This document shows positions 25,241-35,504 of a stretch of DNA of 64,000 nt, in pieces; the stretch's first letter is position 1; every line of letters begins with the position of its first letter. Location: positions 1 to 64,000 of the forward strand of contig JAGWIW010000002.1 of NCBI GenBank assembly GCA_028866015.1. Reading direction: 5' to 3'. The stretch is from Betaproteobacteria bacterium. Lineage in GTDB: Bacteria > Pseudomonadota > Gammaproteobacteria > Burkholderiales > Ferrovaceae. The notes beneath the pieces are model-generated. The model had not been told where the DNA came from, did no database searches, and worked only from the letters and a program-made list of their open reading frames with translations. A program made the translations under genes and the position numbers.

Positions 25241-27397
25241 TCAGGCCGGACGCAAATCATGATGCTTGAGGGGCAGAGAACGAATGCGTTTGCCTGTGGC
25301 GGCGTGGATGGCGTTGCAAATGGCAGGGGCAAGCGGAAGGATGGCAGGCTCGCCGTGACCACCCCAAAATCCTCCACTGGGAACGAGCAGCGTTTCCACC
25401 TTCGGCATTTCTGAAATTTCCGGGAGCCGGAAATTGTTGAAGTTGCTTTCTACAATGCGGCCGTTTTTCAGGTTGTTTTCCTGATAGAGCACGCTGCCCA
25501 GACCGAACAGCACGTTGCTTTCCGCCTGTGCGCGGCAGGTGTCAGGATTGACCACATAGCCCGAATCGATGGCGACCACAATGCGGTGAACCTTGAGCTC
25601 CCCTTTGGCACTCACAGACACTTCAGCCACCATGGCGGTGTAGCTTCCAAAACCGGCCGCCAGGGCCACGCCACGGTGGATGCCGGCAGGTGCAGGCTGG
25701 CCCCAGCCGGCAGCATGGACAACCTTTTCCAGAACCCGTCGTTCCTTGTTGTCGGTAGCCAACGGATTCAGCCGGAAGGACACGGGGTCCTGTCCCGCCG
25801 CTTCGGCCAGCTCGTCGAGAAAACATTCCCGGTAAAAGGCATTCTGCTGCCCCGGAGCTCGCCAGAATCCCACGGGGACATGGCCATTGCGCCTGGCGTA
25901 ATCCACCTGCTGGTGGGGCACTTGGTAGGGCATGTCATCGAAGGACCTTACGGCGGTGAAGTCGATTCCTCCCTTCGTCAGCAGTTGCGGATGCAATACC
26001 TGCAAAATGGAAGGACAGGCCACCCGGGTATGCCAGGCCACCAGGCGACCCTGGGCATCAAGTCCGGCTTTCATGCGGACCAGGCTGGCCGGGCGATAGA
26101 AGCCGTGCTGCATGTCTTCACTGCGCGACCACAGGAGCTTTACCGGCCTGCCCGCCACAGCCCTGGCAATCACAATGCCCTGACGCACGAAGTCCTGGGG
26201 GCCGCCGCGCCGACCGAAACCGCCACCCAGCATCATCTTGTGGACTTCGATCTTCTCAAGCGGCAGGCCGGAAGCGCTGGCCGCAGCCTGCATGGACGCT
26301 TCGCCATCCTGGGTGGAGGTCCAGATGTCTAGGAACCCGTCCGGACGGAACCAGGCAGTGCAGGTTTGCGGCTCCAGCGTGGCATGGTTGAGGTAGGGGG
26401 AGTGGTATTCCGCTTCCAGCACCTTGACGGCACCGGCGAGCGCCGGCCCCACTTCGCCCACCTTGCGCGCCTGGGGCAAGTCCTTGGCCTGCAACCCCTC
26501 GCGCAACATGACGGCAATGGCGGCATTGTCCACGTGACCGTTGCCGCCTTCATCCCAGCGGATTTTGAGCGCCTTGACCGCCTCGTTGGCTCGCCACCAG
26601 CTGTCCGCCACCACTGCCACAAAATCGTCGGCATGAACCACCTGCTTCACCCCCCGCATGGATTGCGCGAGGCTTGCGTCCACCTGAGCCACTTTTCCGC
26701 CAAACACCGGGCATTGCACAATGGCTGCATGCAGCATGCCCGGCAATGACACATCGACGCCGAATACCGGTTTGCCCAGTACCTTGTCCGGAATATCGAG
26801 ACGGGGAACCGGTTGGCCGATAATTTTCCAGTCCTTGGGATCCTTGAGCGGAACCTCGACTGGAGGAGGCAAAAGCGCAGCGGCTGCCGCCACTTCGCCA
26901 TAACGCAGGTGACGCCTGCTGGGGCGGTGGGTGATGATGCCGGCCTGGGCCGTGCATTCCGAGGGCGGCACTCCCCAGCGTGTGGCTGCAGCCATCACCA
27001 GCATCATGCGTGCGCTGGCACCCGCCTTGCGCAGGTAATCCTGCGAGGTGCGAATACCGCGACTGCCACCGGTCAGCATGGAACCCCAGATGCGGTTACG
27101 TCGGAAATGTTCATTGGGCGAAGCAAATTCAGCATTCACCTTGCCCCAGTCGCAATCGAGTTCCTCGGCGACCAACTGGGCCAGCGCCGTGAAGGATCCC
27201 TGCCCCATTTCAGACCGGGCAATGCGGATCACCACCCGGTCATCCGGGTGAATCACCATCCAGGCATTCACTTCCGTGGCAACATCTGCCGAACCTGCCG
27301 CTGAAGAACCGGACGGAAACCAGAACTCGAGCACAAAGGCACCGCCCATGGCAGCGGAAACCTTGAGGAATTCGCGTCGCGAAACGGCTGTTGTCAT
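25241..27397 (-). CDS. IorB-like molybdenum hydroxylase large subunit
   Basis: This 718-residue protein of the xanthine oxidase superfamily has the split IorB/aldehyde-dehydrogenase layout. A Tat signal (SRREFLKVSAAMGGAFVLEF) is followed by molybdopterin-binding blocks including EMGQGSFTALAQLVAEEL, MLGGGFGRRGG, GFWRAPGQQNAFYRE and the C-terminal GFWGGHGEPAILPLAPAICNAI, whose Glu is the likely base. It would oxidise an aldehyde or N-heterocycle in the periplasm. It starts 9 bp after the small iron-sulfur subunit. The usual cytochrome c partner is not adjacent. The substrate cannot be read from the sequence. Confidence 0.88.
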   Translation of the reverse strand: MTTAVSRREFLKVSAAMGGAFVLEFWFPSGSSAAGSADVATEVNAWMVIHPDDRVVIRIARSEMGQGSFTALAQLVAEELDCDWGKVNAEFASPNEHFRRNRIWGSMLTGGSRGIRTSQDYLRKAGASARMMLVMAAATRWGVPPSECTAQAGIITHRPSRRHLRYGEVAAAAALLPPPVEVPLKDPKDWKIIGQPVPRLDIPDKVLGKPVFGVDVSLPGMLHAAIVQCPVFGGKVAQVDASLAQSMRGVKQVVHADDFVAVVADSWWRANEAVKALKIRWDEGGNGHVDNAAIAVMLREGLQAKDLPQARKVGEVGPALAGAVKVLEAEYHSPYLNHATLEPQTCTAWFRPDGFLDIWTSTQDGEASMQAAASASGLPLEKIEVHKMMLGGGFGRRGGPQDFVRQGIVIARAVAGRPVKLLWSRSEDMQHGFYRPASLVRMKAGLDAQGRLVAWHTRVACPSILQVLHPQLLTKGGIDFTAVRSFDDMPYQVPHQQVDYARRNGHVPVGFWRAPGQQNAFYRECFLDELAEAAGQDPVSFRLNPLATDNKERRVLEKVVHAAGWGQPAPAGIHRGVALAAGFGSYTAMVAEVSVSAKGELKVHRIVVAIDSGYVVNPDTCRAQAESNVLFGLGSVLYQENNLKNGRIVESNFNNFRLPEISEMPKVETLLVPSGGFWGGHGEPAILPLAPAICNAIHAATGKRIRSLPLKHHDLRPA

Positions 27398-27406
27398 GGC
27401 CCCTCC

Positions 27407-27880
27407 TCAGGAATTGCGAGGAGCGAGGGCGCCGCTGGAACCTGCCAGGGCATGAATCGCCTTTCTCACTCGCGCATAGGTGCCACAACGGCAAAGATTG
27501 GTCATGGCCTGGTCGATCTGATCATCAGTGGGATTCGGGATGCGCTCCAGAAGGGCTGCGGCCGCCATGATCATGCCGGTCTGACAATAACCGCACTGGG
27601 GCACTTCATGCTCTATCCAGGCCTTCTGAACGGGATGCAAGCCCCCTTTGGACAGGCCTTCAATAGTGGTGATGTGTTTTCCCTGGACTGCGGAAACAGG
27701 CAGGGTGCAGGAACGAACCGCTTCACCGTCCACATGCACTGTGCAAGCCCCGCATTGCGATATGCCGCAACCGTACTTGGTGCCGGGCAATCCCAGATGG
27801 TCCCGCAGAACCCATAACAGGGGCATTTCCGGCTCCACATCGACTGAGCGGGTTTCGCCGTTGACGATCAGCTTGAGCAT
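27407..27880 (-). CDS. IorA-like [2Fe-2S] small subunit of the molybdenum hydroxylase
   Basis: The 157-residue protein carries two [2Fe-2S] clusters: a plant-ferredoxin-type site ([21 protein letters not shown], about residues 39-59) and the all-helical site ([10 protein letters not shown]...[15 protein letters not shown], about 98-145). It passes electrons from the molybdenum centre of the neighbouring large subunit. The start MLKLIVNGE has a GGAGGG site; a longer in-frame start lacks conservation. It has no Tat signal of its own, so it is probably co-exported with IorB. Confidence 0.92.
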   Translation of the reverse strand: MLKLIVNGETRSVDVEPEMPLLWVLRDHLGLPGTKYGCGISQCGACTVHVDGEAVRSCTLPVSAVQGKHITTIEGLSKGGLHPVQKAWIEHEVPQCGYCQTGMIMAAAALLERIPNPTDDQIDQAMTNLCRCGTYARVRKAIHALAGSSGALAPRNS

Positions 27881-27963
27881 GGAGGGCTCCTTCGTCGGGG
27901 AGACAAGGTCTGATGGAGCCAATATACCGCAAACAGGGGGGCGCGGTAGCGCCGGGGGACGGT

Positions 27964-27987
27964 AAGGATGGCCCGCAGGCCATCCTT
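27964..27987 (-). terminator. Strong hairpin after the HU gene
   Basis: A 10-bp perfect inverted repeat AAGGATGGCC-CGCA-GGCCATCCTT lies 20 bp beyond the HU stop codon on the minus strand. There is no T-run, so it may stabilise the mRNA end or support Rho-dependent termination rather than act as a classic terminator. Confidence 0.5.
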
Positions 27988-28007
27988 GTCGGGGTTACTG
28001 CTCGGAA

Positions 28008-28301
28008 TTACTTCTTTTTGGCCTTCTTGCCAGCAACTGCAGCCTTGAAGGAGGCACCGGCAGTGAAACGGGGCACGGTTGTGGCAGCAATCTTGATTTC
28101 CTTGCCCGTTTGCGGATTGCGGCCGGTGCGTGCGGCACGTTTGGAGGACTTGAAAGTCCCGAATCCCACCAGAGTGACGGAATCGCCTTTGGCCACTGCC
28201 TTGACGACGGCGTCGATGGTGGCAGACAGGGCGCGTTCAGCTGCGGCCTTGGACAGGTCCGCATCCTTGGCGATGGCGTCGATGAGTTCGGATTTGTTCA
28301 T
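28008..28301 (-). CDS. hupB: DNA-binding protein HU
   Basis: The 97-residue histone-like protein is of HU-beta type. It begins [25 protein letters not shown] and contains the [24 protein letters not shown] arm region with the intercalating RNPQTG proline. A short Lys-rich tail (AGKKAKKK) extends the usual 90 residues. It bends and compacts chromosomal DNA. The start has a GGAGATATT site 7-8 nt upstream. It is monocistronic, lying downstream of the HDOD gene with its own 182-bp leader region. Confidence 0.96.
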   Translation of the reverse strand: MNKSELIDAIAKDADLSKAAAERALSATIDAVVKAVAKGDSVTLVGFGTFKSSKRAARTGRNPQTGKEIKIAATTVPRFTAGASFKAAVAGKKAKKK

Positions 28302-28483
28302 GCAATATCTCCTCGTGAGGATGTTGTTGTGGGTGGGGCGCCGTCGCCCCGGGGTATGCCTCGGCAGGCGTTCGATCGCCAATTCGGCCCCCTGGATTTT
28401 CCGTTTTTGAGCCGAACGGACATGATCCTACCAAGTGCCGAGGCGATTGGGAACCGGTATAAAAAAACAGGGGGCAGGCTCAT

Positions 28484-29353
28484 TCAGTGGGTTGGAGCCA
28501 GCAAACCCTGGACGTCTTCCACTATTTCCTGGTAACCCGCTGGGCTAAAACCGAAATATTCGAGGGCAATCTGCCCCCCGGCCTTCCATTCTGCCGTCTG
28601 GTCAAAACCGGCATGCCAGCAAATCGCCCGCTCGGCCAGCAAACCCAGCGCGATCAAGGCCTGGGTCTCGGCCAGGTTGAGCTTTTCTGTGGAAAGTTTC
28701 TTGATGTGCTGGCCCACAAATTCCCCGTAGTCGTGGTGATACCAGATGGCTTCCGTAATTGATTCTCCAAGCCCCCATTCCTTGGCCATGAGCGAACCAA
28801 TGGAGGCATGGGAAACCCCCATCTGGTCAATTTCGGTTTGGGTAAGCAGCTTCTCGGGGGTGCGCTGGGCAAGCTCCAGGATTTTCCTGTATCCGGGCCG
28901 GCGAGCCAGCAGAAGCAAGGTTCCGCAATTCTGGAACAGGCCGAAAGTGAAGGCCTGTTCGCTGTCCACTCCAGACAGTTTTTTGGCAATATACCCCGTT
29001 ACCAGAGCCATCTGGGCGGAGGCTTCCAGATGGCTCTCGATGTCGGCCAAGTTGGCGCCGGCAGCAATGGTTCGCAAAGCCATGCCCGTGACCACGCGCG
29101 TCACGGAAGACATGCCAAGCAGGCTGATAGCCTGGTGAACAGACGACACCTTGGCTCGAAGCCCGTAAAATGGCGAATTAATGGTTTTGATGAGGGCTGC
29201 GGAAATACCCACGTCGGCACTGATGAGCCGTTCTATTTCACGGTAATCCGGCGACTCCTTTTGCGCTTCCGCTTCAAGGTGGGCAAGGATCTCCGGTCGG
29301 GGGGGGATGCCTATGTCCAGTATGGCGCGCTGAAGCTCCAGGTCGGCGTCCAT
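28484..29353 (-). CDS. HDOD-domain signalling protein
   Basis: The 289-residue protein is a single HDOD domain, a metal-free relative of HD phosphohydrolases. It contains IPPRPEILAHLEAEAQKESPDYREIERLISADVGISAALIKTINSPFYGL near the N-terminus, HQAISLLGM and a later WYHHDYGEF segment. Such proteins act in bacterial signal transduction, motility or stress control, without known catalysis. It is co-oriented with HU downstream but separated by 182 bp. Upstream is the divergent oxc control region. Confidence 0.88.
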   Translation of the reverse strand: MDADLELQRAILDIGIPPRPEILAHLEAEAQKESPDYREIERLISADVGISAALIKTINSPFYGLRAKVSSVHQAISLLGMSSVTRVVTGMALRTIAAGANLADIESHLEASAQMALVTGYIAKKLSGVDSEQAFTFGLFQNCGTLLLLARRPGYRKILELAQRTPEKLLTQTEIDQMGVSHASIGSLMAKEWGLGESITEAIWYHHDYGEFVGQHIKKLSTEKLNLAETQALIALGLLAERAICWHAGFDQTAEWKAGGQIALEYFGFSPAGYQEIVEDVQGLLAPTH

Positions 29354-29484
29354 CCTTAAATCTCCGTTCTTGTTATGAGTGAGGTCAAAGTGGCCCCATT
29401 TTAATGAATCCCCCCCGCTTTTTATGTAGGCAAAACCACTACGAACCTCCCCTCCCCCCCATTCCCAACAGCCCCCGAAAAAAA

Positions 29485-29537
29485 TTGACCCTCGTCAATA
29501 GCCCTTTGGAATTGTTCCGGAAATTGACGGCGGTCAA
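29485..29537 (+). promoter_or_regulatory. Twin TTGAC-N4-GTCAA operator ahead of oxc
   Basis: Two identical-arm palindromes, TTGAC-CCTC-GTCAA (29485-29498) and TTGAC-GGCG-GTCAA (29524-29537), have centres 39 bp apart. The 5-4-5 layout matches CRP/FNR-superfamily boxes (FNR is TTGAT-N4-ATCAA). A -10-like AATACT (29561-29566) lies where a class II activator centred at about -41.5 would expect it. The site is 106 bp upstream of the oxc start. The regulator is unknown. Confidence 0.65.
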
Positions 29538-29642
29538 TGGTGCCGGCAAGGGAATCCTGCAATACTTCAGCGCTGTAAGTGACGTGATCGTGTTGCGTCG
29601 CGTTTTTATTAGCCCTGCTTCAAACTGAAGAGAAACTTCATC

Positions 29643-31391
29643 ATGAACAACAAAGCTGAATTTGTGAGCGAAAACGCTGAATCGCAAGTGCTGACGGATG
29701 GGTTCCATCTTGTCATCGATGCCCTGAAACTCAACGGTATCAATACCATTTACGGCCTTCCCGGCATTCCCATCACTGACTTTACCCGGATGGCCCAAGG
29801 TGAAGGCATGCGCGTCATTTCCTTCCGTCACGAACAAAATGCCGGCAACGCCGCAGCCATCGCAGGCTTCATGACCGGCAAGCCCGGCATCTGCCTGACG
29901 GTGTCAGCACCGGGTTTCCTGAACGGCTTGACTGCTCTGGCAAATGCCACCACCAACTGTTTCCCGATGATCCTCATTTCCGGCTCCTCCGAGCGAGAAA
30001 TCGTCGACCTGCAGCAAGGTGACTACGAAGAAATGGATCAGCTGGCCATCGCCAAGCCCCTGTGCAAGGCCGCCTTCCGCGTCCTCCACGCCGAAGACAT
30101 CGGCGTAGGCATCGCGCGCGCCATCCGCTCAGCGGTTTCGGGCCGTCCCGGCGGCGTTTACCTGGACCTTCCCGCCAAGCTGTTTGCCCAGACCATGGAC
30201 GCCGTGGCCGGCCGCAACTCCCTGATCAAGGTGGTGGACCCCGCGCCGCACCAGATTCCTGGAGCCGAAGCCGTCCAGCGCGCCATCGACCTGCTCAAGG
30301 GCGCCAAGAAGCCCCTGATTCTGCTGGGCAAAGGCGCTGCCTACGCCCAGGCCGACGATCTCCTGCGCACCCTGGTGGAAAAGTCCGGCATCCCCTACCT
30401 GCCCATGTCCATGGCCAAAGGCATTCTGCCCGACACGCACGAACAGTCGGCCTCCGCTGCCCGCTCCTTCGTGTTGCCCGAAGCGGACGTGGTACTGCTG
30501 ATCGGCGCCCGCTTGAACTGGCTGCTGTCTCACGGCAAGGGCAAGACCTGGGGTGGCAAGAGCTCCAAGGACTGGGGCGGCCAGAAGTTCATCCAGATCG
30601 ATATTTCCCCCACGGAAATGGACAGCAACGTGCGCATCGACGCGCCGCTGGTGGGCGATGTGGGCTCCTGCGTGTCCGCCCTGCTCGCCGGCATGGGCAA
30701 CAACTGGCCCCAGCCTCCGGCTGAGTGGCTGAACGCCGTTGCAGAACGCAAGAACAAGAACGTGGCAAAGATGGCAGAAACACTGGCCAAAGACCCCAGC
30801 CCCATGAACTTCCACAGCGCCCTCAACGTGGTGCGCGACATCGTCAAGGCCAACCCGGATGCCATGTTAGTGAACGAAGGCGCCAACGCGCTGGACTTTA
30901 CCCGTTCCATCGTCGACATGTACAAGCCGCGCAAGCGCCTGGACGTGGGTACATGGGGCGTCATGGGCATCGGCATGGGCTTTGCGGTTGCAGCCGCAGT
31001 GGAAAGCGGCCAGCCCGTAATCGCTGTGGAAGGCGACAGCGCCTTCGGTTTCAGCGGCATGGAAGTGGAAACCATCTGCCGCTACAACCTGCCGGTGTGC
31101 GTAGTCATCCTGAACAACAACGGCGTCTATCGCGGCACCGACAAGAACCTGAGCGGCGGCAGCGATGTGGCCCCCACTGTGTTCGTGAAGGACTCGCGCT
31201 ATGAGAAGCTGATGGAAGCATTCGGCGGCGTGGGCGCATACGCCACCACCCCGGCCGAACTGCGCAAGGCGATGGAAGAGGCGATCAAATCGCGCAAGCC
31301 GACCCTGATCAACGCCATCATCGACGAAACCGCCGGTACCGAGAGCGGCCGCATCACCAGCCTGAACCCGGCTGCTGCCCTCAAGAAGTAA
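29643..31391 (+). CDS. oxc: Oxalyl-CoA decarboxylase
   Basis: This 582-residue thiamine-diphosphate enzyme converts oxalyl-CoA to formyl-CoA and CO2. It aligns closely by eye with Oxalobacter Oxc: TDGFH at the N-terminus, GIPITD, the cofactor-activating Glu in SFRHEQNAG (about residue 64), [46 protein letters not shown], and the ThDP/Mg motif [22 protein letters not shown]...NNNG. No formyl-CoA:oxalate CoA-transferase (frc) or oxalate transporter is nearby. It has its own control region with two palindromic boxes and a strong terminator at 31425. Related 2-hydroxyacyl-CoA lyases are the alternative, but the identity pattern favours Oxc. Confidence 0.93.
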   Translation: MNNKAEFVSENAESQVLTDGFHLVIDALKLNGINTIYGLPGIPITDFTRMAQGEGMRVISFRHEQNAGNAAAIAGFMTGKPGICLTVSAPGFLNGLTALANATTNCFPMILISGSSEREIVDLQQGDYEEMDQLAIAKPLCKAAFRVLHAEDIGVGIARAIRSAVSGRPGGVYLDLPAKLFAQTMDAVAGRNSLIKVVDPAPHQIPGAEAVQRAIDLLKGAKKPLILLGKGAAYAQADDLLRTLVEKSGIPYLPMSMAKGILPDTHEQSASAARSFVLPEADVVLLIGARLNWLLSHGKGKTWGGKSSKDWGGQKFIQIDISPTEMDSNVRIDAPLVGDVGSCVSALLAGMGNNWPQPPAEWLNAVAERKNKNVAKMAETLAKDPSPMNFHSALNVVRDIVKANPDAMLVNEGANALDFTRSIVDMYKPRKRLDVGTWGVMGIGMGFAVAAAVESGQPVIAVEGDSAFGFSGMEVETICRYNLPVCVVILNNNGVYRGTDKNLSGGSDVAPTVFVKDSRYEKLMEAFGGVGAYATTPAELRKAMEEAIKSRKPTLINAIIDETAGTESGRITSLNPAAALKK

Positions 31392-31424
31392 TTTCTCTAG
31401 CGACATCCGCCCAGAGAAACCCCC

Positions 31425-31465
31425 AATGCCGGACCGAGCCACAAGCTTGGTTCGGCATTTTCTTT
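31425..31465 (+). terminator. Rho-independent terminator of oxc
   Basis: An imperfect long stem (AATGCCG-g-ACC-g-AGC with GCT-t-GGT-t-CGGCATT) is followed by TTTCTTT, 34 bp past the oxc stop codon. Confidence 0.88.
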
Positions 31466-31578
31466 AGTACCCCCAATAAAAACACAGTCTGCATACAGGT
31501 TAAGAATTTTCTCAACCTGTCGATATACCTCCTGTGTTGCAGTCGACCATCAAAAGGTTTTTTGTCTCGGGAAACGAT

Positions 31579-33240
31579 ATGAAAGCGCTAACAGTTAAGC
31601 AGCGTTTGACATTGCTGGCCGCCATTGCCTTGGCTGCCTTGACCATAGTGGGAATCACCGGAAGCTTGGGGATCAGCAAAGGCTATACGGCCGTAACCGA
31701 TCTGGGTCGCAACAGGCTTCCTTCTCTTTTCGCCCTGGAGGAAATGGGGCGCGGCATGACAATGGTCAAAGTTTATAACCGGGAAGTGGCCATTTTGGAA
31801 CTGGATCGCACCGGCAAGAAAGTCAGCGCCATCCTCGAAAAGAAAAAGAAGGCCTATGAAAAACTGGATCACGGATGGGATATCTACGTAAAAATTCCCC
31901 GCTCTGCCCAAGAGGCCGAGTTGTGGAATGTGATCGCTAAAAACTGGGATGCCTGGAAGAAATCCAACCTGACCTTCGATGAGATGGCTTCAGGACTGGA
32001 TAAGCTGTCATCGGCAGACCAACGGCATGAACTGTTCGTAAAACTGAATGGCCATTTTGCCGAAGCCGCTCCAACCAGCAAAGCGGTGAGCAGCAATCTG
32101 GAAAAACTTATCGCGCTCAACAACCTCACAGGGGAAAAAACCTACACTGAAGGGGCCAGCCTCACATCAAATGCATCCCGCATCATTTACGCAACCATAG
32201 CGATATCAGCCATCGCCGTGCTGGTTCTTTCCGTAGTCATCGTCAGGTCTGTGGTATCGCCGCTGGAAGTCATGCAGCGCACCATCGGCCAAATCGAGGG
32301 AGGCAATGACTTTACCCAGCGCGTGCCAATCAGCGGAAAGGATGAAATCGGCCGCACTGTCGCTGCATTTAACAGCCTGGCCAACAAGGTCCAGGTTTCC
32401 CTTCAGGAAGTACTGCAAAGCGTCAAGGAGGTTTCCAATGCGGCCCAGAGGGTTGCCGATTCGGCCGCTACCGTGGCCTCTGGCGCATCACAACAAAGCG
32501 AGGCGGCTTCCTCGATGGCCGCTTCAGTGGAAGAAGTGACCGTGTCCGTGACCCACCTGTCCGACAGTGCCCAGGAGGCCCAGAGGCTTTCCCAGAAGGC
32601 CGGTGAACATTCTCAGGAAGGCGGACAGATCATCGTTCAAACAGCCAATGAAATGGATGCCATCGCCCACACCGTCCACGAAGCATCCAAGACGATTGAC
32701 ATGCTCGGGAACCAGTCTCAGCAAATTTCAGTCATCGTGCAAACCATCAAGGAAATTGCCGACCAGACCAACCTGCTCGCCCTTAACGCCGCCATTGAAG
32801 CGGCCCGTGCCGGAGAACAGGGCAGAGGATTCGCCGTGGTAGCTGATGAAGTGAGGAAGCTGTCGGAACGCACGTCACAGTCCACCGAGGAAATCGCCAA
32901 AATGGTGAGCGGCATTCAGGAACATTCCGGGGAGGCGGTGGAAAGGATGCGCGAGGTTGTAAGCCGTGTGCAGGCCGGGCAGTCCATGGCAAACCAGGTC
33001 AATGACCGGATTCAGGACATTCAGCACAGCACGTCGCAAGTCCTGGTTGCCGTCAATGAAATGTCTTCCGCCTTGAAGGAACAGAGCGCTGCAAGCCAGG
33101 ATATTGCGAGGCATGTGGAAACCGTGGCACAAATGACTGACGACAACAGCAATGCGGCCAAGACCACATCTTCCTCGGCGCACCAGCTGGAACAACTGGC
33201 TGGAACCATGCGTGCTGCAGTCGAACGCTTCAAAGTCTGA
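31579..33240 (+). CDS. Methyl-accepting chemotaxis protein (4HB-type sensor)
   Basis: The 553-residue chemoreceptor has a transmembrane helix near residues 10-32, a periplasmic four-helix-bundle-like sensor (about 35-200), a second transmembrane helix (about 200-222), HAMP (about 223-275) and a cytoplasmic signalling domain. The hairpin tip [43 protein letters not shown] is fully conserved. It relays ligand signals to CheA/CheW. The start MKALTVKQR is chosen over a codon 45 bp upstream. No C-terminal NWETF pentapeptide is present. A small secreted protein gene begins 13 bp downstream. Confidence 0.93.
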   Translation: MKALTVKQRLTLLAAIALAALTIVGITGSLGISKGYTAVTDLGRNRLPSLFALEEMGRGMTMVKVYNREVAILELDRTGKKVSAILEKKKKAYEKLDHGWDIYVKIPRSAQEAELWNVIAKNWDAWKKSNLTFDEMASGLDKLSSADQRHELFVKLNGHFAEAAPTSKAVSSNLEKLIALNNLTGEKTYTEGASLTSNASRIIYATIAISAIAVLVLSVVIVRSVVSPLEVMQRTIGQIEGGNDFTQRVPISGKDEIGRTVAAFNSLANKVQVSLQEVLQSVKEVSNAAQRVADSAATVASGASQQSEAASSMAASVEEVTVSVTHLSDSAQEAQRLSQKAGEHSQEGGQIIVQTANEMDAIAHTVHEASKTIDMLGNQSQQISVIVQTIKEIADQTNLLALNAAIEAARAGEQGRGFAVVADEVRKLSERTSQSTEEIAKMVSGIQEHSGEAVERMREVVSRVQAGQSMANQVNDRIQDIQHSTSQVLVAVNEMSSALKEQSAASQDIARHVETVAQMTDDNSNAAKTTSSSAHQLEQLAGTMRAAVERFKV

Positions 33241-33253
33241 CCAGCCCAAACCC

Positions 33254-33787
33254 ATGATGTCCCCAACGTTGCGGCTTAAGGCAAGGGATGTGCATCTCTA
33301 CTTGGGTTCGGCAACGGTGAGCTTATGCCTTCTATTTGCGGGGAATTGCATTGCTGCCCAAGCTCCCTCCCATACCGACCTCAAGGCAGCATTCTGCTTA
33401 AGCGTTTTCAATGAAGAACAGAGCGTGATGGAACAATCCATCGCCATGCTCAGAAGCGCACGCCCGGATCTCTTAAACGAGCAGTCGGGGAGCATGCTCC
33501 AGAAAACAGAAAATGATGTTCGCGCAAAAATCGACAGATTGAGGGCTTACCTGTCGCCACGTCTTGCCTACCTGGACCCGCGCGCAATGTCCCAGGCAAC
33601 TGACAGCGGGAAAACCGCGCTGGAGGAAGTTGCAAAGAACCCCAAGCTGTACCAGTGCGTCGCTTCCTGCAAGGGCTATGGGGCGCAGAGCAGTGAGCTT
33701 TTGCAGTGTATTAAAAGTTGCGGCTCGCAAGACGAGTCGGTATCACGCCTGCAGCAGTGTCAGGATTTGTCGTTTCTGCCGTATTGA
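33254..33787 (+). CDS. Secreted protein with twin CX3C motif
   Basis: The 177-residue protein has a signal peptide (LGSATVSLCLLFAGNCIAAQA). The mature part is mostly helical and ends in a twin CX3C arrangement, C-VAS-C then 12 residues then C-IKS-C, near the C-terminus, followed by one more Cys. Such a pattern can form a disulfide-clamped helical hairpin. No family is recognised. It begins 13 bp after the chemoreceptor stop and is likely co-transcribed; it could modulate or feed the receptor's periplasmic sensor (speculative). No ribosome-binding site is evident, which suggests translational coupling. A second ATG follows immediately. Confidence 0.65.
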   Translation: MMSPTLRLKARDVHLYLGSATVSLCLLFAGNCIAAQAPSHTDLKAAFCLSVFNEEQSVMEQSIAMLRSARPDLLNEQSGSMLQKTENDVRAKIDRLRAYLSPRLAYLDPRAMSQATDSGKTALEEVAKNPKLYQCVASCKGYGAQSSELLQCIKSCGSQDESVSRLQQCQDLSFLPY

Positions 33788-33868
33788 TCAACGAATCGGG
33801 TGCGAACGACCCGCTGCAGCTTTTGTGCGGCCTCAGGGCCCGCGTCAACGGCACTAAGACAAAAACCA

Positions 33869-33894
33869 ATAAAAAACCCGCAGTTACGCGGGTT
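33869..33894 (-). terminator. Terminator after tRNA-Ala (bidirectional)
   Basis: A perfect 7-bp stem AACCCGC/GCGGGTT (33875-33881 and 33888-33894) is followed on the minus strand by TTTT and more T/A. It ends the gltX/tRNA-Ala transcript 26 bp past the tRNA. On the plus strand a shorter CTTT may help end the twin-CX3C gene. Confidence 0.8.
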
Positions 33895-33919
33895 CTTTGG
33901 CTTCTTCGAACATTTCTGG

Positions 33920-33995
<76 letters not shown>

Positions 33996-34044
33996 CCGTC
34001 GAGAAGACCAGCATTATAACGGTCCTGCCATTTTCCCACAAGGC

Positions 34045-35427
34045 TCAGGCCACTTCCTGCATGAGTCGCGCCACCACCGTGTCACGCCCCATCAGCTGCA
34101 GAGTGGCATCGAGAGAGGGCGTCTGGGTGGTTCCACACACGACCACCCGCACCGGCATGCCCACCTGACCCATCTTGAGGCCATGCTCCGCCGCCACAGT
34201 CTTGAGCAGGGCACCGATGGACGCCACATCCCAGCTCACGTCAGCCAGTTTTTGTGCCAGCGTGCGAAGGGCTGGTCGCGATGCCTCGGTCAGATGCTGG
34301 GCCCTGAGTTCCGGCGATGCCTGCAAAGGGCGGTAAAAATACACTGCCGCATCGGCGATTTCGGGCAACAACCCTGCCCTTCCCTTGAGCAGTGACACCA
34401 CCGAAACCAGATCGGGACTGCCCGGCGCAGGTTCGGCATTGCGCTCGGCCAACAGGGGACGCACCAGTTCCGCCAGACGTTCATCATCTGCAGTCTTGAG
34501 ATATTGCTGGTTGAGCCAGTCAAGCTTTTCCGGGTTGAACCGGGCTGGAGAGCGGCTGATATGGCCCAGATCGAACCATTCCACCAATTGCTCTCGGCTG
34601 AACAGCTCTTCATCACCGTGGGACCAGCCCAGACGCGCCAGGTAATTGACCAACGCTTCTGGCAGGTAACCTTCGTCGCGGTACTGCATCACACTCACGG
34701 CCCCATGCCGCTTGGAGAGGCGCTCCCCGTCCGAACCCAGGATCATGGGCACATGGGCAAATTCCGGCAATGCTGCACCCAATGCGCGCATGATGTTGAT
34801 CTGGCGCGGCGTGTTGTTGACATGGTCGTCACCGCGAATGACGTGGGTGATGTTCATGTCGAGATCGTCCACCACCACGCCAAAATTGTAAGTGGGCACA
34901 CCGTCGGCACGCATAAGCACCAAGTCATCCAATTCGCTGTTGGCCACCGTGATGGGCCCTTTGACCAGATCGTTGAATGTGACTTCCCCATCGAGCGGCG
35001 TCTTGAAGCGGATCACCGGTTTGACGCCGGCCGGCGGGGTGGCTTTGGAATCTCGCCAGCGCCCATCGTAGCGGGGTTTTTCGCCACGCGCCCGTTGGGC
35101 TTCGCGCAGCGTCTCGAGTTCTTCCTTGCTGGCGTAACAATAATAGGCATGGCCTGTACGCAACAACGCTTCCACCACTTCACGGTAACGCTCAAGCCGC
35201 TTCATCTGGTAGAAGGGCCCTTCATCGTAATCCAGTCCAAGCCAGGACATGCCATCCAGGATGGCCTGGGTGGATGCTGCCGTGGAACGTTCGAGGTCCG
35301 TGTCTTCGATGCGCAGGATGAATTGACCACCGTGGCGCCGGGCAAAAGCCCAGGAAAAGAGGGCGGTACGGGCGCCACCAATGTGAAGGTAGCCCGTGGG
35401 GCTGGGGGCAAAGCGGGTGCGGATCAT
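34045..35427 (-). CDS. gltX: Glutamyl-tRNA synthetase
   Basis: This 460-residue class I aminoacyl-tRNA synthetase charges tRNA-Glu. The HIGH-type motif is [15 protein letters not shown] at the N-terminus and the KMSKS-type motif is [13 protein letters not shown] (about 240). The zinc-binding Cys cluster of some bacterial enzymes is only partly present ([10 protein letters not shown]). It is divergent from rarA with a 77-bp intergenic region and precedes tRNA-Ala on the same strand. Confidence 0.97.
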   Translation of the reverse strand: MIRTRFAPSPTGYLHIGGARTALFSWAFARRHGGQFILRIEDTDLERSTAASTQAILDGMSWLGLDYDEGPFYQMKRLERYREVVEALLRTGHAYYCYASKEELETLREAQRARGEKPRYDGRWRDSKATPPAGVKPVIRFKTPLDGEVTFNDLVKGPITVANSELDDLVLMRADGVPTYNFGVVVDDLDMNITHVIRGDDHVNNTPRQINIMRALGAALPEFAHVPMILGSDGERLSKRHGAVSVMQYRDEGYLPEALVNYLARLGWSHGDEELFSREQLVEWFDLGHISRSPARFNPEKLDWLNQQYLKTADDERLAELVRPLLAERNAEPAPGSPDLVSVVSLLKGRAGLLPEIADAAVYFYRPLQASPELRAQHLTEASRPALRTLAQKLADVSWDVASIGALLKTVAAEHGLKMGQVGMPVRVVVCGTTQTPSLDATLQLMGRDTVVARLMQEVA

Positions 35428-35504
35428 TGCATCGTTACCTGATTACCGAAACCCCTTATTGTAGCCGAGCCGGGCGCCCCTGGCGCTCGTGCGATAATGC
35501 GCAG

